From: an uncultured delta proteobacterium
GTDB taxonomy: Bacteria; Desulfobacterota; Desulfovibrionia; Desulfovibrionales; Desulfovibrionaceae
Reading direction: 5' to 3'
DNA: 64,000 nucleotides
Assembly (NCBI GenBank): GCA_903843965.1
Contig: CAIMRY010000008.1
Span: forward strand, 1 to 64,000
The notes below the pieces were generated by a model. It did not search any database, was not told the origin of the DNA, and saw nothing but the letters and a program-made list of their open reading frames with translations. The stretch's first letter is position 1. Each line of letters begins with the position of its first letter. A program made the position numbers and the translations under genes. This document shows positions 34,546 to 45,030 of this stretch, piece by piece.

Positions 34546-35553
34546 GTGAACGAACCTGACTGCCCCGTGAGGCTGCTGTCCGTGCCCGCCCGGCTGCGTT
34601 GCCTGGCCCTGGCCGCCATCATGTTGCTGACGCCGGTGCTGCTTGCCTGCCTTGCGCCGCGCCCGGCCCTGGCCGAGCCCATCCGCGTGAGCGCCGCAGC
34701 GGACGCCGGAGCGGACCTTGTGCAGGCCCGCCAGCAGGCCCAGGCGCGGGCCTTTGTCGAGGCCGTGTTCCAGACCGCGCTGAAGCTTTTGCCCGCGCCC
34801 TTGCCTGTGCAAAGGGCCGAGCTGCTGCGCCAGTTTTTGACTCCGCGCGCCACGGCCCTGGTTGTGAGCTTCCAGGAGGCCGCGCCTGTCAGCGCCGACA
34901 AGGCCGCGCCCGCCAGGCTCGCCGCGTCTGCGAAATCGTCCAAGGGCGTGAGCGCCGAGAAGGCCGAGCCCCTGAGCCTGGAGCTGGATGTGGAGGTGGA
35001 CCGCACGGCCCTGCGGGATCTTGTGTCGCGCCTGGGGCTTTTGGCCGGAACCAGGCATCCGGGCGGGTTCGCCGTGCGTCTGGGCGCAGGCGTGGCCGAG
35101 GCCGACCTGAAGCCCCTGGCCGACGTGCTGGCGCTCCAGGGGCTGGCGCGCAGGGCCCAGGCCCCGGTGCAGGTGAGCCTGGAGCGGCTGCCGCAGGGCT
35201 ACCTCAAGGCTGTGCTCTGGGCCGGGGCGAAGAGCTATGCGGCCGACGGCCAGGACCTGGGCCAGCTTTGGCTGGACCTCTGGGGCAAGTATTTTTCCGC
35301 GCGGGAGCAGCAGCCCGGCGGCCAGGGCAGTCCCATCGAGGTCTCCGGCTTCAGCCAGGCGGACGCGGTGCTGGAGTTCACCAAGACGCTCATGACCTGG
35401 GACGACTGCCTGCGCGAGGTGCAGCTGAACGAGGTCGACATCCGCGCCGGGAACAGCACCGGGCGTTGGTCGGCCCGGCTGACCAACCCGGAGCGCCTGA
35501 ACGCGCGCCTGAACGAGTACCTTCCCAGCCGCAAACTCACGGCCGCGCGCTAG
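34546..35553 (+). CDS. Exported protein of unknown function
   Basis: A 335-residue protein starting at GTG 34546 behind GGAGG. It has a signal peptide (RLRCLALAAIMLLTPVLLACL, cleavage near APRPALA). The mature part contains QARQQAQARAFVEAVFQTALKLLP and a long Ala/Leu-rich alpha-beta region with WDDCLREVQLNEVD near the end. It resembles periplasmic proteins of the DUF2066 style but I do not recognise it firmly. It may be co-transcribed with the phosphatidyltransferase 18 bases downstream. Confidence 0.7.
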   Translation: MNEPDCPVRLLSVPARLRCLALAAIMLLTPVLLACLAPRPALAEPIRVSAAADAGADLVQARQQAQARAFVEAVFQTALKLLPAPLPVQRAELLRQFLTPRATALVVSFQEAAPVSADKAAPARLAASAKSSKGVSAEKAEPLSLELDVEVDRTALRDLVSRLGLLAGTRHPGGFAVRLGAGVAEADLKPLADVLALQGLARRAQAPVQVSLERLPQGYLKAVLWAGAKSYAADGQDLGQLWLDLWGKYFSAREQQPGGQGSPIEVSGFSQADAVLEFTKTLMTWDDCLREVQLNEVDIRAGNSTGRWSARLTNPERLNARLNEYLPSRKLTAAR

Positions 35554-35571
35554 GGTCAGGGGCAGGCCCTC

Positions 35572-36156
35572 ATGACAACCGCCACACAGCGCGAGAACAA
35601 CTGGACCATCCCGAACCTGCTCACGGTGCTGCGCATCCTGTTGACGCCGGGCATCGTCATGGCCTTTGCGGACAGGCGCTTCGACATCGCCTGGATGCTC
35701 TTCGCCGTGGCGGGCCTGACCGACGCCCTGGACGGAACCCTGGCGCGCATCCTGAAGCAGCGCTCGAACTTCGGGGCCATGCTCGACCCCCTGGCGGACA
35801 AGATCCTGCTGGACACGTCCTTCATTTGCCTGGCCCTGCAGGACTGGATACCCACCTCGCTGGCGGTGCTGGTGGTCAGCCGCGACGTGTTCATCGTGGG
35901 CGGGCTGGCGCTGCTGCAATATTCCGGGGTGGACGTGCAGCGCGGGATCAAGCCGGTGTGGTTCAGCAAGTGCGCCACCCTGGCCCAGATCCTGCTCGTC
36001 CTGCTGATCATGGTGGAGCACAGCCTGGCCGTGGCCTTCCCGGGCTTGCGGCTGCTTCTGGTGGCGGCCGTTGCGGCGCTGACCCTCGTGTCCGGGGTCT
36101 ACTACGTGCACCTTGGCTTCCGGATGGCTCCGCACAACGGCAGCCACCAGCCCTAG
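35572..36156 (+). CDS. pgsA: CDP-alcohol phosphatidyltransferase (PgsA-like)
   Basis: A 194-residue integral membrane enzyme with the CDP-alcohol signature DALDGTLAR...GAMLDPLADK (DG-x2-AR-x8-G-x3-D-x3-D). Typical PgsA length. It should make phosphatidylglycerol phosphate from CDP-diacylglycerol and glycerol phosphate, though a related acceptor cannot be excluded. The 11-bp repeat at its 3' end separates it from tatA. Confidence 0.88.
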   Translation: MTTATQRENNWTIPNLLTVLRILLTPGIVMAFADRRFDIAWMLFAVAGLTDALDGTLARILKQRSNFGAMLDPLADKILLDTSFICLALQDWIPTSLAVLVVSRDVFIVGGLALLQYSGVDVQRGIKPVWFSKCATLAQILLVLLIMVEHSLAVAFPGLRLLLVAAVAALTLVSGVYYVHLGFRMAPHNGSHQP

Positions 36157-36159
36157 GCG

Positions 36160-36203
36160 CTGCGCCGCTGCTGCGCCGTTACTGCGTCGTTACTGCGCCG
36201 CTA
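36160..36203. repeat. 11-bp minisatellite between convergent pgsA and tatA
   Basis: Four consecutive units CTGCGCCGCTG, CTGCGCCGTTA, CTGCGTCGTTA and CTGCGCCGCTA. The last unit holds the tatA stop codon on the minus strand. Confidence 0.9.
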
Positions 36204-36401
36204 CTGCTTGGGCGGCTGGCCGTTCTTCCCGTCCTGGTCCTTTGTTCGGGGCGTGATGTCGATTTCGTCGGGCTCGCTTAGGGAGCGCTTGAAGTTGCGG
36301 ACGGTGCGCCCCAGCCCCTCGCCTATTTTCGGCAGCTTGTGCGTGCCGGTGAAGATGAGCACGATGATGATGAGGATCAACAGACCTGTGATTCCGCCCA
36401 T
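36201..36401 (-). CDS. tatA: Twin-arginine translocase TatA/TatE family subunit
   Basis: A 66-residue protein with one N-terminal helix (LLILIIIVLIFTGTHKLP) then the amphipathic TatA helix (KIGEGLGRTVRNFKRSL) and an acidic tail. It forms the pore for folded proteins with Tat signals. The short tail suits TatA or TatE rather than TatB. The ATG at 36401 follows AGAGGTG. Confidence 0.9.
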   Translation of the reverse strand: MGGITGLLILIIIVLIFTGTHKLPKIGEGLGRTVRNFKRSLSEPDEIDITPRTKDQDGKNGQPPKQ

Positions 36402-36555
36402 GTGGCACCTCTCTTGTGGGGCTCATTACGCCTGCGGGCCTGCCGGGTCAATTGCCGGGCGAATCGCCGCAGCAGGCGCCCTGCGCCCGGCTTGAAAACG
36501 CTCCGGCTTTACAACGCCCTGGCCCCGGCTTAAAGATGCCCGCGGAGGCGGCTAC

Positions 36556-36942
36556 ATGGTTGATGCGACGCGTGGCGCAGTGGTCCGCTTTCCGGCCATC
36601 GGCTGCCGCTACTTCCAGCAGGGCCGCTGCCTGTACGAGGAGCTGCTGAACCCCGGCCTGCACACGGCCTGGCGCTGCCTGGTGCTGGCCCGCTGGGAAG
36701 CGGTCTACGACGACTTTCTGGACCGGGCCGAGAATTTCGGCCTCACCGAGGCCGAGCTGGGCGTGCTCTGGCACAAGCGCTTCGAGCGTCTGGCCGAGGA
36801 ATCCGTGCCCTGCCCGGACGTGTGCGCGGGCGACGGCGAGTCCATGCCCGAGTGCCGCCACCTGCTGGCAGACATCTGTCTGCTGCGTCTGCCCGAATGC
36901 GCCGGTCAGTGCGAGCGCTTCCGCCTGCGCGAGAATGTCTGA
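36556..36942 (+). CDS. Cysteine-rich protein of unknown function
   Basis: A 128-residue soluble protein with nine or more cysteines. The opening GCRYFQQGRCLYEELLNPG has a Cys-x7-Cys pattern that looks like a small metal site, and the C-terminal half carries CPDVCAGD...CRHLL...CLLRLPECAGQC. GGAGG precedes the start. Its stop overlaps the reading of the next gene's upstream ATG. No family recognised. Confidence 0.7.
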   Translation: MVDATRGAVVRFPAIGCRYFQQGRCLYEELLNPGLHTAWRCLVLARWEAVYDDFLDRAENFGLTEAELGVLWHKRFERLAEESVPCPDVCAGDGESMPECRHLLADICLLRLPECAGQCERFRLRENV

Positions 36943-36961
36943 AACATCTCTGGAGTCCGCC

Positions 36962-37864
36962 ATGACGCTCTATTTCCCGCATCTGCACCCGGACCTGCTG
37001 CCGGACACGCAACGCCAGGCCCTGCCCGGCGGCGTGCGCTTCCTCGACCCCGGCCTGGCCCGGCCCGGCAGCCCGGACCACATGGTGCCGGAGCTGGCCC
37101 CCTTTGACCGCCGCCTGGCCAAGGCCATCCTGGACGACACCTTGCGCTTCGGCGAAAGCGTGGCCAACCCGCGCGACATCGCCGTGCACGGGCTGTTGCA
37201 GCAGGTCCAGGCCCTGGCCCCGGAGAGCGGGCGGCAGGTGCTGGCCGAGGTCGAGCGCAGCGTGGCCCAGGCTGGCGGCCAGACCACTGACGCACCCGCC
37301 GCCCCCCTGCTGGAGGCCCGTTGCCAGGCCCAGACCCTGCTGCTTCTGGCCTGGAACCTGGAGGAGCGCATCCTCGACCTGCGGCGGATCGACCAAGGCC
37401 TGCGCGATTCCTGGGCGCGCCTGGGCGAGAGCGTGCATTCGCCCGAGGAGGGCGAGGAGGCCGAGGAAGCCGGGCAGGCCGTCGCCGACCAGCAAGTCGA
37501 GAGCAACGCTGATGGCGAGGCCGACACCGAGGCTGATGGCGAGGCCGACACCGAGGCTGATGGCGAGGCCATGGCCATGGGCGCCATGCTCTCCGGTCTG
37601 GGTTTGCCAGAGCCCGACGGCGAGACCCTGCCCTGGCGGCGCATGCTGGAGGCCTTTGCCGTGCTTGCGCCCGGCCAGGAGCTGGTGACGGCGGACGCGG
37701 CCATCGCCCAGACCCTGCGCGAGGCGGGCCTGCCCGAGGTCAAGGGCGTGTTTGAGGCCCCGGCCTGGCGTTTGAGCGGCCTGGACCGCCGCCCGGCAGC
37801 CGGGCCCTGGCTCGATGTCGTGGTGCGCCTGGCCTGCGTCGGTCCGGCGGCGGAGGTCGCGTAG
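36962..37864 (+). CDS. Unknown protein with an Asp/Glu repeat
   Basis: A 300-residue protein, starting at 36962 behind TGGAGT (the ATG at 36935 inside the previous gene has no site). Mostly helical, with a low-complexity acidic stretch around residues 180-205 (ADGEADTE repeated) coded by a 24-bp tandem repeat. The stop overlaps the HAD gene by one base. No family recognised. Confidence 0.7.
   Translation: MTLYFPHLHPDLLPDTQRQALPGGVRFLDPGLARPGSPDHMVPELAPFDRRLAKAILDDTLRFGESVANPRDIAVHGLLQQVQALAPESGRQVLAEVERSVAQAGGQTTDAPAAPLLEARCQAQTLLLLAWNLEERILDLRRIDQGLRDSWARLGESVHSPEEGEEAEEAGQAVADQQVESNADGEADTEADGEADTEADGEAMAMGAMLSGLGLPEPDGETLPWRRMLEAFAVLAPGQELVTADAAIAQTLREAGLPEVKGVFEAPAWRLSGLDRRPAAGPWLDVVVRLACVGPAAEVA
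37508..37570. repeat. 24-bp in-frame tandem repeat
   Basis: GCTGATGGCGAGGCCGACAC and the following CGAG form a 24-base unit, present 2.6 times. It encodes ADGEADTE in the middle of the unknown 300-residue protein. Confidence 0.92.
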
Positions 37865-38562
37865 TGCCCCAGCTCAATCTGCTTTCCGACCAGTCGGACG
37901 CGGGCTTTTTGCGCGGGGTCAAGGGCTTCATCTTCGACTGCGACGGCGTGCTCATCGACTCGTATCTGGCCAACACGGCGTACTACAACATCTTCCGCAC
38001 GCGCTTCGGCCTTGCGCCCATGAGCCCAGAGGAGGAGATGTACACCCACACCCAGAACGTCTTTGACTCGCTGAGGCGCATCGTGCCTCCGGAGCAGTAC
38101 GAGGCGGCCATGGCCTATCGCAAGGACGTGGACTACCGGAGCATCCTGCCCTTTGTGCGGCGCGAGCCGGGCGTGCGCAGGCTGCTGTCCTGGCTCAAGC
38201 GCGCGGGCTTTCTGCTCGGGGTCAACACCAACCGCACGGACACTACGGGCCTGGTCTTTGAGGCCGTGGACCTGCTCGGGTTCTTTGATCCGGTTATGAC
38301 TGCGGGCGTGGCCCCCCGGCCCAAGCCGGACCCGGCGGGCATGCTGGCCATTCTGGACGCCTGGGGCCTGACAGCGGCCGAGGTGGCCTTTGTGGGCGAT
38401 TCCGGCGTGGATGAAGAGACCGCCACGAATTCCGGCGTGCCCTTCTGGGCGTACAAGAACCTGGATCTGCGGGCCGATCTGCACGTGCCGGATTTCGGCA
38501 CGCTCTTGCGGGCGCTGGGGCGCGCCTGGCCGGAGATTGCCGAGGACGCGCAAGGGGCTTGA
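37864..38562 (+). CDS. HAD-family hydrolase
   Basis: A 232-residue phosphatase with the nucleophile motif FDCDGVLID, motif II in GVNTNRTDT and motif IV GDSGVDEETA. It begins GTG, overlapping the previous stop by one base. It resembles phosphoglycolate-type phosphatases. The substrate cannot be told from sequence. Confidence 0.85.
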   Translation: MPQLNLLSDQSDAGFLRGVKGFIFDCDGVLIDSYLANTAYYNIFRTRFGLAPMSPEEEMYTHTQNVFDSLRRIVPPEQYEAAMAYRKDVDYRSILPFVRREPGVRRLLSWLKRAGFLLGVNTNRTDTTGLVFEAVDLLGFFDPVMTAGVAPRPKPDPAGMLAILDAWGLTAAEVAFVGDSGVDEETATNSGVPFWAYKNLDLRADLHVPDFGTLLRALGRAWPEIAEDAQGA

Positions 38563-38642
38563 TTCTTGGCCTGCGGTGTGCCACAACAAGCCCACATGGC
38601 GAGTTGCCCGGCATTTCCGGGCCGCCCAGAAGCGGAGGCTTG

Positions 38643-38957
38643 ATGTCCTATCTTTCGATCATTCTGATAAAACTGGTGCAGCTGGTTTCAACGCTGCTCA
38701 CCCTGTACATGTGGGTGGTCATCATCTCGGCGCTTTTGAGCTGGGTCAACCCGGACCCCTACAACCCCATCGTGCGCTTCCTGCGCAACATCACTGATCC
38801 AGTGTACGCGCGCATCCGCCGCCTGCTGCCCTTTGTCGTCATCGGCGGCATCGACCTGTCGCCCGTGGTGGTCATCGTGGCCGTGCAGATCCTGAGCGCT
38901 CTCCTGGACAAGCTGGTCTTCGACATGAGCATCTCCATGAGGATGATTGGAGCCTAG
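38643..38957 (+). CDS. yggT: YggT-family membrane protein
   Basis: A 104-residue two-helix membrane protein with WVNPDPYNPIVRFLRNITDP (the YggT core) between the membrane segments. It follows GGAGG and lies next to divIVA and the DUF167 gene, a common yggT-divIVA order. It may have a part in cell division or osmotic response. Confidence 0.88.
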   Translation: MSYLSIILIKLVQLVSTLLTLYMWVVIISALLSWVNPDPYNPIVRFLRNITDPVYARIRRLLPFVVIGGIDLSPVVVIVAVQILSALLDKLVFDMSISMRMIGA

Positions 38958-38993
38958 GGGCGCTCTACAGGCGCTTTCCCTTTACGTGATGGG

Positions 38994-39506
38994 GTGGAAG
39001 CCTTGACCATTTCCAAGATCGATCTCCTCAACCGCAGGTTTTCCAAACGACTCTGGGGCTACGCCCCCGAAGAAGTGGACCAGCTCATGGGCGAGGTGGC
39101 CGAGATGCTTGGCGCCGTGGCCGAGGAGCGCAAGCACCTCATCAAGAAGGTCAAGCGCATGGAGGCCAGCGTCGAGGAGTTCCGCCAGCGCGACGAAACT
39201 CTGCGCGACACCCTCATGAGCACCCAGCGCATGGTCGACGACATCAAGGGCGGGGCCCAGCGCGAGGCCAGCCTCATCCTCGACGAGGCTCGGTCCAAGG
39301 CCGAGAGCATGGTCCAGCAGGGCCACAACCGCCTGGCCCAGCTCTACGAGGACATCGAGAACCTGAAGCGCCAGCGCAGCCAGTTCGAGATCCAGCTGCG
39401 CGGGCTTTTGGAAACCCACCTGCGCGTCATGGACTCTGACGATCCCGCCGTTTCGCGGCTGGAATCCCTGGAGTCCAAGCTCAGGTTCTTGCGCAAGGCC
39501 GAGTGA
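38994..39506 (+). CDS. DivIVA-domain protein
   Basis: A 170-residue coiled-coil protein. The N-terminal SKIDLLNRRFSKRLWGYAPEEVDQLM is the DivIVA lipid-binding region and the rest is a long coiled coil. It is likely a membrane-curvature or pole-recruited scaffold. GTG at 38994 and TTG at 39003 are both possible; the GGGGTGG upstream fits the TTG slightly better. Confidence 0.88.
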   Translation: MEALTISKIDLLNRRFSKRLWGYAPEEVDQLMGEVAEMLGAVAEERKHLIKKVKRMEASVEEFRQRDETLRDTLMSTQRMVDDIKGGAQREASLILDEARSKAESMVQQGHNRLAQLYEDIENLKRQRSQFEIQLRGLLETHLRVMDSDDPAVSRLESLESKLRFLRKAE

Positions 39507-39509
39507 TCT

Positions 39510-39812
39510 TTGAAGGAGCCCGTGTCGCCCGTATTTGTCCGTCAGGCGGGGAGCGGGGACTGGCGCATCCAGGTGCATGTGCAGCCGGGGGCCAAGCGCG
39601 ACGAGCTGGCCGGGCTCTATAAGGACAGCCTCAAGGTGCGGTTGACCGCCCCGGCGGTGGACAACAAGGCCAATGGCGCACTGGTGAATTTCATGGCGAA
39701 CCTGCTGGGCCTGAGGCGCAGTCAGGTGAGCCTGGCCTCAGGCCAGTGCTCCCGCAGCAAGAGCCTGCGAGTCCTGGCCGAGACCGAACCCGACTGGTCC
39801 AACCTCATGTGA
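39510..39812 (+). CDS. DUF167 protein (YggU family)
   Basis: A 100-residue protein with IQVHVQPGAKRDEL, VRLTAPAVDNKANGALV and the final SRSKSLRVL, the DUF167 core. Family members are small, of unknown function, often with yggT. TTG at 39510 or GTG at 39522 (AAGGAG just upstream) may be the start; the difference is four residues. Confidence 0.88.
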   Translation: MKEPVSPVFVRQAGSGDWRIQVHVQPGAKRDELAGLYKDSLKVRLTAPAVDNKANGALVNFMANLLGLRRSQVSLASGQCSRSKSLRVLAETEPDWSNLM

Positions 39813-39855
39813 TGGCTCAATTTTGTCGAACTACCTCCCAAATAAGGAGTCGAAC

Positions 39856-40086
39856 ATGGAACATTCCGAACGCACCCTCATTGAAAAGTACGAGACCCAG
39901 GATACCGAGCTACGCGCCCTGTGGCAGCAGCATCAGGACTATGAAAAGATGATCGTCAAGCTAGAAGGCAAGCCCTTCCTAAGTCCTGTCGTGGAACAGG
40001 AGGTCAAGGAGCTGAAGAAGAAGAAGCTTGCCGGAAAGACGAAGCTGCAAGCCTTGCTCGATAAGTATCGTCAACAGGAGGCGTAA
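39856..40086 (+). CDS. DUF465 (YdcH-type) small coiled-coil protein
   Basis: A 76-residue protein, [20 protein letters not shown] onward, with the DUF465 hairpin of two helices. The start at 39856 follows AAGGAG with seven bases. It ends four bases before the ilvB start. Function unknown. Confidence 0.85.
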   Translation: MEHSERTLIEKYETQDTELRALWQQHQDYEKMIVKLEGKPFLSPVVEQEVKELKKKKLAGKTKLQALLDKYRQQEA

Positions 40087-40090
40087 GCCT

Positions 40091-41782
40091 ATGGAGCTCA
40101 GCGGAGCTCAGATCCTGCTCGAATGTCTGAAACGCGAAGGAGTGGAGGTCATCTTCGGTTTCCCTGGCGGGGCCGTCATCGACATCTACAACGAACTGCC
40201 CAACTCCTCCCTGAAGCATGTGCTCGTGCGGCACGAACAGGGAGCCATACACGCGGCTGACGGCTTCGCCCGCGCCTCCGGCAAGGTCGGCTGCTGCCTG
40301 GTGACCAGCGGTCCCGGCGCCACCAACACCGTCACCGGCATCGCCACGGCCTACATGGACTCCATCCCGGTGGTCATCCTGACCGGACAGGTGCCCACGC
40401 CGCTCATCGGCAACGACGCCTTCCAGGAAGTGGACATCGTCGGCATCACCCGGCCCTGCACCAAGCACAACTATCTGGTGAAGGACGTGAGCCAGCTGGC
40501 GCACGTCATCCGCCAGGCCTTCTACCTGGCCCGCACCGGTCGGCCCGGCCCGGTGCTGGTGGACCTGCCCAAGGACGTCATGCAGAAAAAGACGAAATTC
40601 GTCTGGCCTGACGACGTCAAGATGCGCAGCTACAACCCCAACATCAAACCCCATGCCGGGCAGATCAAGAAGGTCGCCCAGCTCATCCGCGACGCCGAAC
40701 GGCCCATCATCTACGCCGGCGGCGGGGTCATCACCAGCAAGGGGCACGAGGCCCTGACCTGGCTGGCTCAGAATCTGCACATTCCGGTGACGGCCACCCT
40801 TATGGGCCTGGGCTGCTTCCCCGGCAAAGACAAGCTCTGGCTCGGCATGCTCGGCATGCACGGCACCTATGCCGCCAACATGGCCATCAACAACGCCGAC
40901 CTCGTGCTGGCCGTGGGCGCGCGCTTCGACGACCGCGTCACCGGCAAGGTCAGCACCTTTGCGCCCCTGGCCACGCTGGTGCATGTGGACATCGATCCCA
41001 CGAGCATCCAGAAAAATGTGAGCGTTCACGTGCCGCTGGTGGCCGACTGCCGCCTAGCCCTGGAGGCCCTGAAGGAGGAGCTCACGCCCTCGCTGGCCGA
41101 GTACGACTTCGAGACCGGGCACCTGCCCTGGGTCTCCAAGGTGCGCGCCTGGGCCAAGGAGCACCCGCTGACCTACAAACCGAGCGAGACCACCATCAAG
41201 CCCCAGTCCGTGGTGGAGACCCTGCACGAGCTGACAAAGGGCGAGGCCGTCATCTGCACCGAGGTGGGCCAGCACCAGATGTGGGCGGCCCAGTTCTACA
41301 CCTTCAACGAGCCCAACTGCTTTTTGTCCTCCGGCGGCCTGGGCACCATGGGCTACGGCTTCCCTGCGGCCATCGGCGCGCAGTTCGCCCGGCCGGACAA
41401 GCTGGTCATCGACATCGCGGGCGACGGCTCAATCCAGATGAACATCCAGGAACTGGCCACCAGCGTGTGCAACAACCTGGGCGTCAAGATCGTCATCCTG
41501 AACAACGGCTACCTGGGCATGGTGCGCCAGTGGCAGGAGCTCTTCTACAACAAGAACTACTCCTCCACCTGCATGGACGCCCAGCCGGACTTTGTGAAGC
41601 TGGCCGAGGCCTATGGCGCCACGGGCTTTCGCATCACCGCGCCGGGGGACCTTACGCGCGTTTTGAAGCAGGCGCTCGAAACCCCGGGCACGGTCATAGT
41701 GGACGTGCGCGTGGAGCGTGAGGAGAACGTGTACCCCATGGTCCCGGCCGGGGCCTCCCTCACCGACATGCTGCTTGTGTAG
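40091..41782 (+). CDS. ilvB: Acetolactate synthase large subunit
   Basis: A 563-residue TPP enzyme. The TPP/FAD motif is [14 protein letters not shown] with the NN at ILNNGYLG; the N-terminal [13 protein letters not shown] with the catalytic Glu in [15 protein letters not shown] is typical. It makes acetolactate and acetohydroxybutyrate. GGAGG lies upstream in the previous gene's last codons. ilvN is 10 bases downstream. Confidence 0.98.
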   Translation: MELSGAQILLECLKREGVEVIFGFPGGAVIDIYNELPNSSLKHVLVRHEQGAIHAADGFARASGKVGCCLVTSGPGATNTVTGIATAYMDSIPVVILTGQVPTPLIGNDAFQEVDIVGITRPCTKHNYLVKDVSQLAHVIRQAFYLARTGRPGPVLVDLPKDVMQKKTKFVWPDDVKMRSYNPNIKPHAGQIKKVAQLIRDAERPIIYAGGGVITSKGHEALTWLAQNLHIPVTATLMGLGCFPGKDKLWLGMLGMHGTYAANMAINNADLVLAVGARFDDRVTGKVSTFAPLATLVHVDIDPTSIQKNVSVHVPLVADCRLALEALKEELTPSLAEYDFETGHLPWVSKVRAWAKEHPLTYKPSETTIKPQSVVETLHELTKGEAVICTEVGQHQMWAAQFYTFNEPNCFLSSGGLGTMGYGFPAAIGAQFARPDKLVIDIAGDGSIQMNIQELATSVCNNLGVKIVILNNGYLGMVRQWQELFYNKNYSSTCMDAQPDFVKLAEAYGATGFRITAPGDLTRVLKQALETPGTVIVDVRVEREENVYPMVPAGASLTDMLLV

Positions 41783-41792
41783 GAGGCGGACC

Positions 41793-43338
<1,546 letters not shown>

Positions 43339-43357
43339 CCCGGAACGGGCGCACTGC

Positions 43358-43393
43358 TGCGGGGCTGTCCGAAAGGATGGCCCCGCACTTTTT
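43358..43393 (+). terminator. Terminator after ilvC
   Basis: TGCGGGGC pairs with GCCCCGCA across a 14-base loop, followed by CTTTTTAT. Confidence 0.85.
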
Positions 43394-43588
43394 ATGGCCC
43401 TGATCGTAGCGTTTGCGGAATCTGTGTTGCATTCCACGCTCCAGTCGGACTCATTGTTGTGCGAACCTCCCGCGTGCGATTGTGTTGACGAGTCAATTTT
43501 TCAGTGTTAGCTCTCAATAGAAAGAAAGTGCCTGTACGCAACAGGCTGTAGCCCTGAAGATGTTCCGTCAAACGACAAGGAGATGCAG

Positions 43589-43987
43589 ATGGATGACTAT
43601 TTGAAGGAAGCCCTTGAAATCGTCAAAGCACAGGCCAGTGTTCGGACCATGACCGAGGAGGAGATCACCTCCATGGTCAAGAAGCTTGTGCGCGGCATTC
43701 AGGCCATTGCCGGGGAAGCTCCAGTGCAGGCGGTGGAAGAAGAAGCCTCCATTGATCCCGCCAAGAGTGTGCGCGAGAAGACCATTACCTGTTGCTCCTG
43801 CGGCAAGACGTTCAAGATCATCACCAAGAAGCACCTTGCCAGCCACGGCCTGACCCCGCCCGAATACCGCGAGAAGTACGGGTACAAGAAGGGCATGCCC
43901 CTGGTCTGCAAGTCCTTGCAGCGCGACCGCCGCAAGAAGATGAAGGAGATGGAGCTCTGGAAGAAGCGCGGCAAGAACAAGGCCTAA
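43589..43987 (+). CDS. MucR/Ros-family zinc-finger transcriptional regulator
   Basis: A 132-residue protein with a Ros/MucR zinc finger: CCSCGKTFKIITKKHLASHG (Cys pair, then His pair). MucR proteins control envelope, motility and virulence genes. The start at 43589 follows AAGGAG; 43583 is also in frame. It stands alone with a 250-base upstream gap in which TTGACG (43485-43490) is the best -35-like box. Confidence 0.9.
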   Translation: MDDYLKEALEIVKAQASVRTMTEEEITSMVKKLVRGIQAIAGEAPVQAVEEEASIDPAKSVREKTITCCSCGKTFKIITKKHLASHGLTPPEYREKYGYKKGMPLVCKSLQRDRRKKMKEMELWKKRGKNKA

Positions 43988-44069
43988 TATTCCAGTGAAA
44001 TGCAAGCGGGGCGAGGGTTTCCTCCCCCGCTTTTGCTTTGTGGGGCACAGCGTTTTCAGGGAGGAAGCC

Positions 44070-44726
44070 ATGGTGCGCAGAATCATCTGGATCATTCTTG
44101 TACTGCAGCTTGTGTGCGCCGCCGCCTACGCGGGCGACCCGGCCCGGGACCTGGCCGTAGCGGGTCTGGTGGAGCCTTCAGGCATTGACCAAAGCCTGGT
44201 CCTGGACATCCGCTACGCCACGGAGAATAATTTCACCGGCAGGCGCGTGTACCCCTCGGCGCGGTGCTTTCTGCGCGCGGACGTGGCCAAACGCCTGCTG
44301 GGGGTCCAGAAGGATCTGCGCGGCCAGGGCCTGGGGCTGAAAGCGTATGACTGCTACCGGCCTTTTTCTGTGCAGGAGGCCTTCTGGCGCATCATGCCCG
44401 ACGAGCGGTACGTCGGAAAGCCTGCGCGCGAGAACGGCGTCATCGTCAAGAGCTCCCGGCACAACCGGGGCGCAGCGGTGGACGTGACCCTGGTGGACGC
44501 GCACGGCAAGGAGCTGCCCATGCCCACAGGCTACGACGACTTCAGCGACAAGGCCCACCGCAATTCTCCCGCAGCCGCTCCCGAGGCCCGGCGCAACAGC
44601 CTGGCCCTTGAGCGCGCCATGCAGGCCCAGGGATTTGAGCCGCTGCCCACGGAATGGTGGCACTTCGACGGACCCGGCTGGGAGGCCTACGAGCCGCTCG
44701 ATCTCCCGCTGCCCGCCGACCACTAG
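44070..44726 (+). CDS. D-alanyl-D-alanine dipeptidase (VanX-like, M15)
   Basis: A 218-residue exported peptidase. A signal peptide (IIWIILVLQLVCAAAYA) precedes the M15 domain; zinc ligands are in SRHNRGAAVDVTL (His and Asp) and EWWHFD (His), as in VanX/DdpX. It should cut D-Ala-D-Ala in the periplasm for recycling. It starts after GGGAGGAA. The stop codon abuts the MITE-like element. Confidence 0.9.
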   Translation: MVRRIIWIILVLQLVCAAAYAGDPARDLAVAGLVEPSGIDQSLVLDIRYATENNFTGRRVYPSARCFLRADVAKRLLGVQKDLRGQGLGLKAYDCYRPFSVQEAFWRIMPDERYVGKPARENGVIVKSSRHNRGAAVDVTLVDAHGKELPMPTGYDDFSDKAHRNSPAAAPEARRNSLALERAMQAQGFEPLPTEWWHFDGPGWEAYEPLDLPLPADH

Positions 44727-44945
44727 TGTTGCGTCCTTGAACTTGGTTTACATTCGCACCGACGGCGACCCAGTGCATAGCCAAAAGAAGCGTTTGGTCA
44801 CAGGTCAATTAGTCACGTTGCTGTTCGGCGGAAGCGCACTGGTTTAAATCCAAGCACGTTGGCGTCCCTGCTCGACCAAGCGTTGCGGGATTTTTTTGGC
44901 GTTTGTAGGCAACAGGAGCGGAGACCCTATTCGAGGACGCAACAC
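44726..44945. mobile_element. MITE-like element with imperfect terminal inverted repeats
   Basis: GTGTTGCGTCCT at 44726 and its exact complement at 44934-44945 mark the ends of a 220-base segment. The match extends inward with gaps to about 26 bases (GAA then GGT then further positions match). There is no coding sequence. A short duplication of CTAG/CGAG flanks it weakly. It looks like a non-autonomous transposon remnant. Confidence 0.65.
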
Positions 44946-44974
44946 GAGCTCCTGTTTCGCCTGTTTTTGTCAAC

Positions 44975-45005
44975 AAAAAAGGCCGCCCCCGGAAGGGGCG
45001 GCCTT
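44975..45005 (-). terminator. Terminator of glnN
   Basis: AAGGCCGCCCC and GGGGCGGCCTT form an 11-bp stem with a 5-base loop. On the minus strand it is followed by TTTTTT. Near the end of the MITE-like element. Confidence 0.9.
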
Positions 45006-45030
45006 GTCGTTTCAGCGCTGTCTGGCCGCG

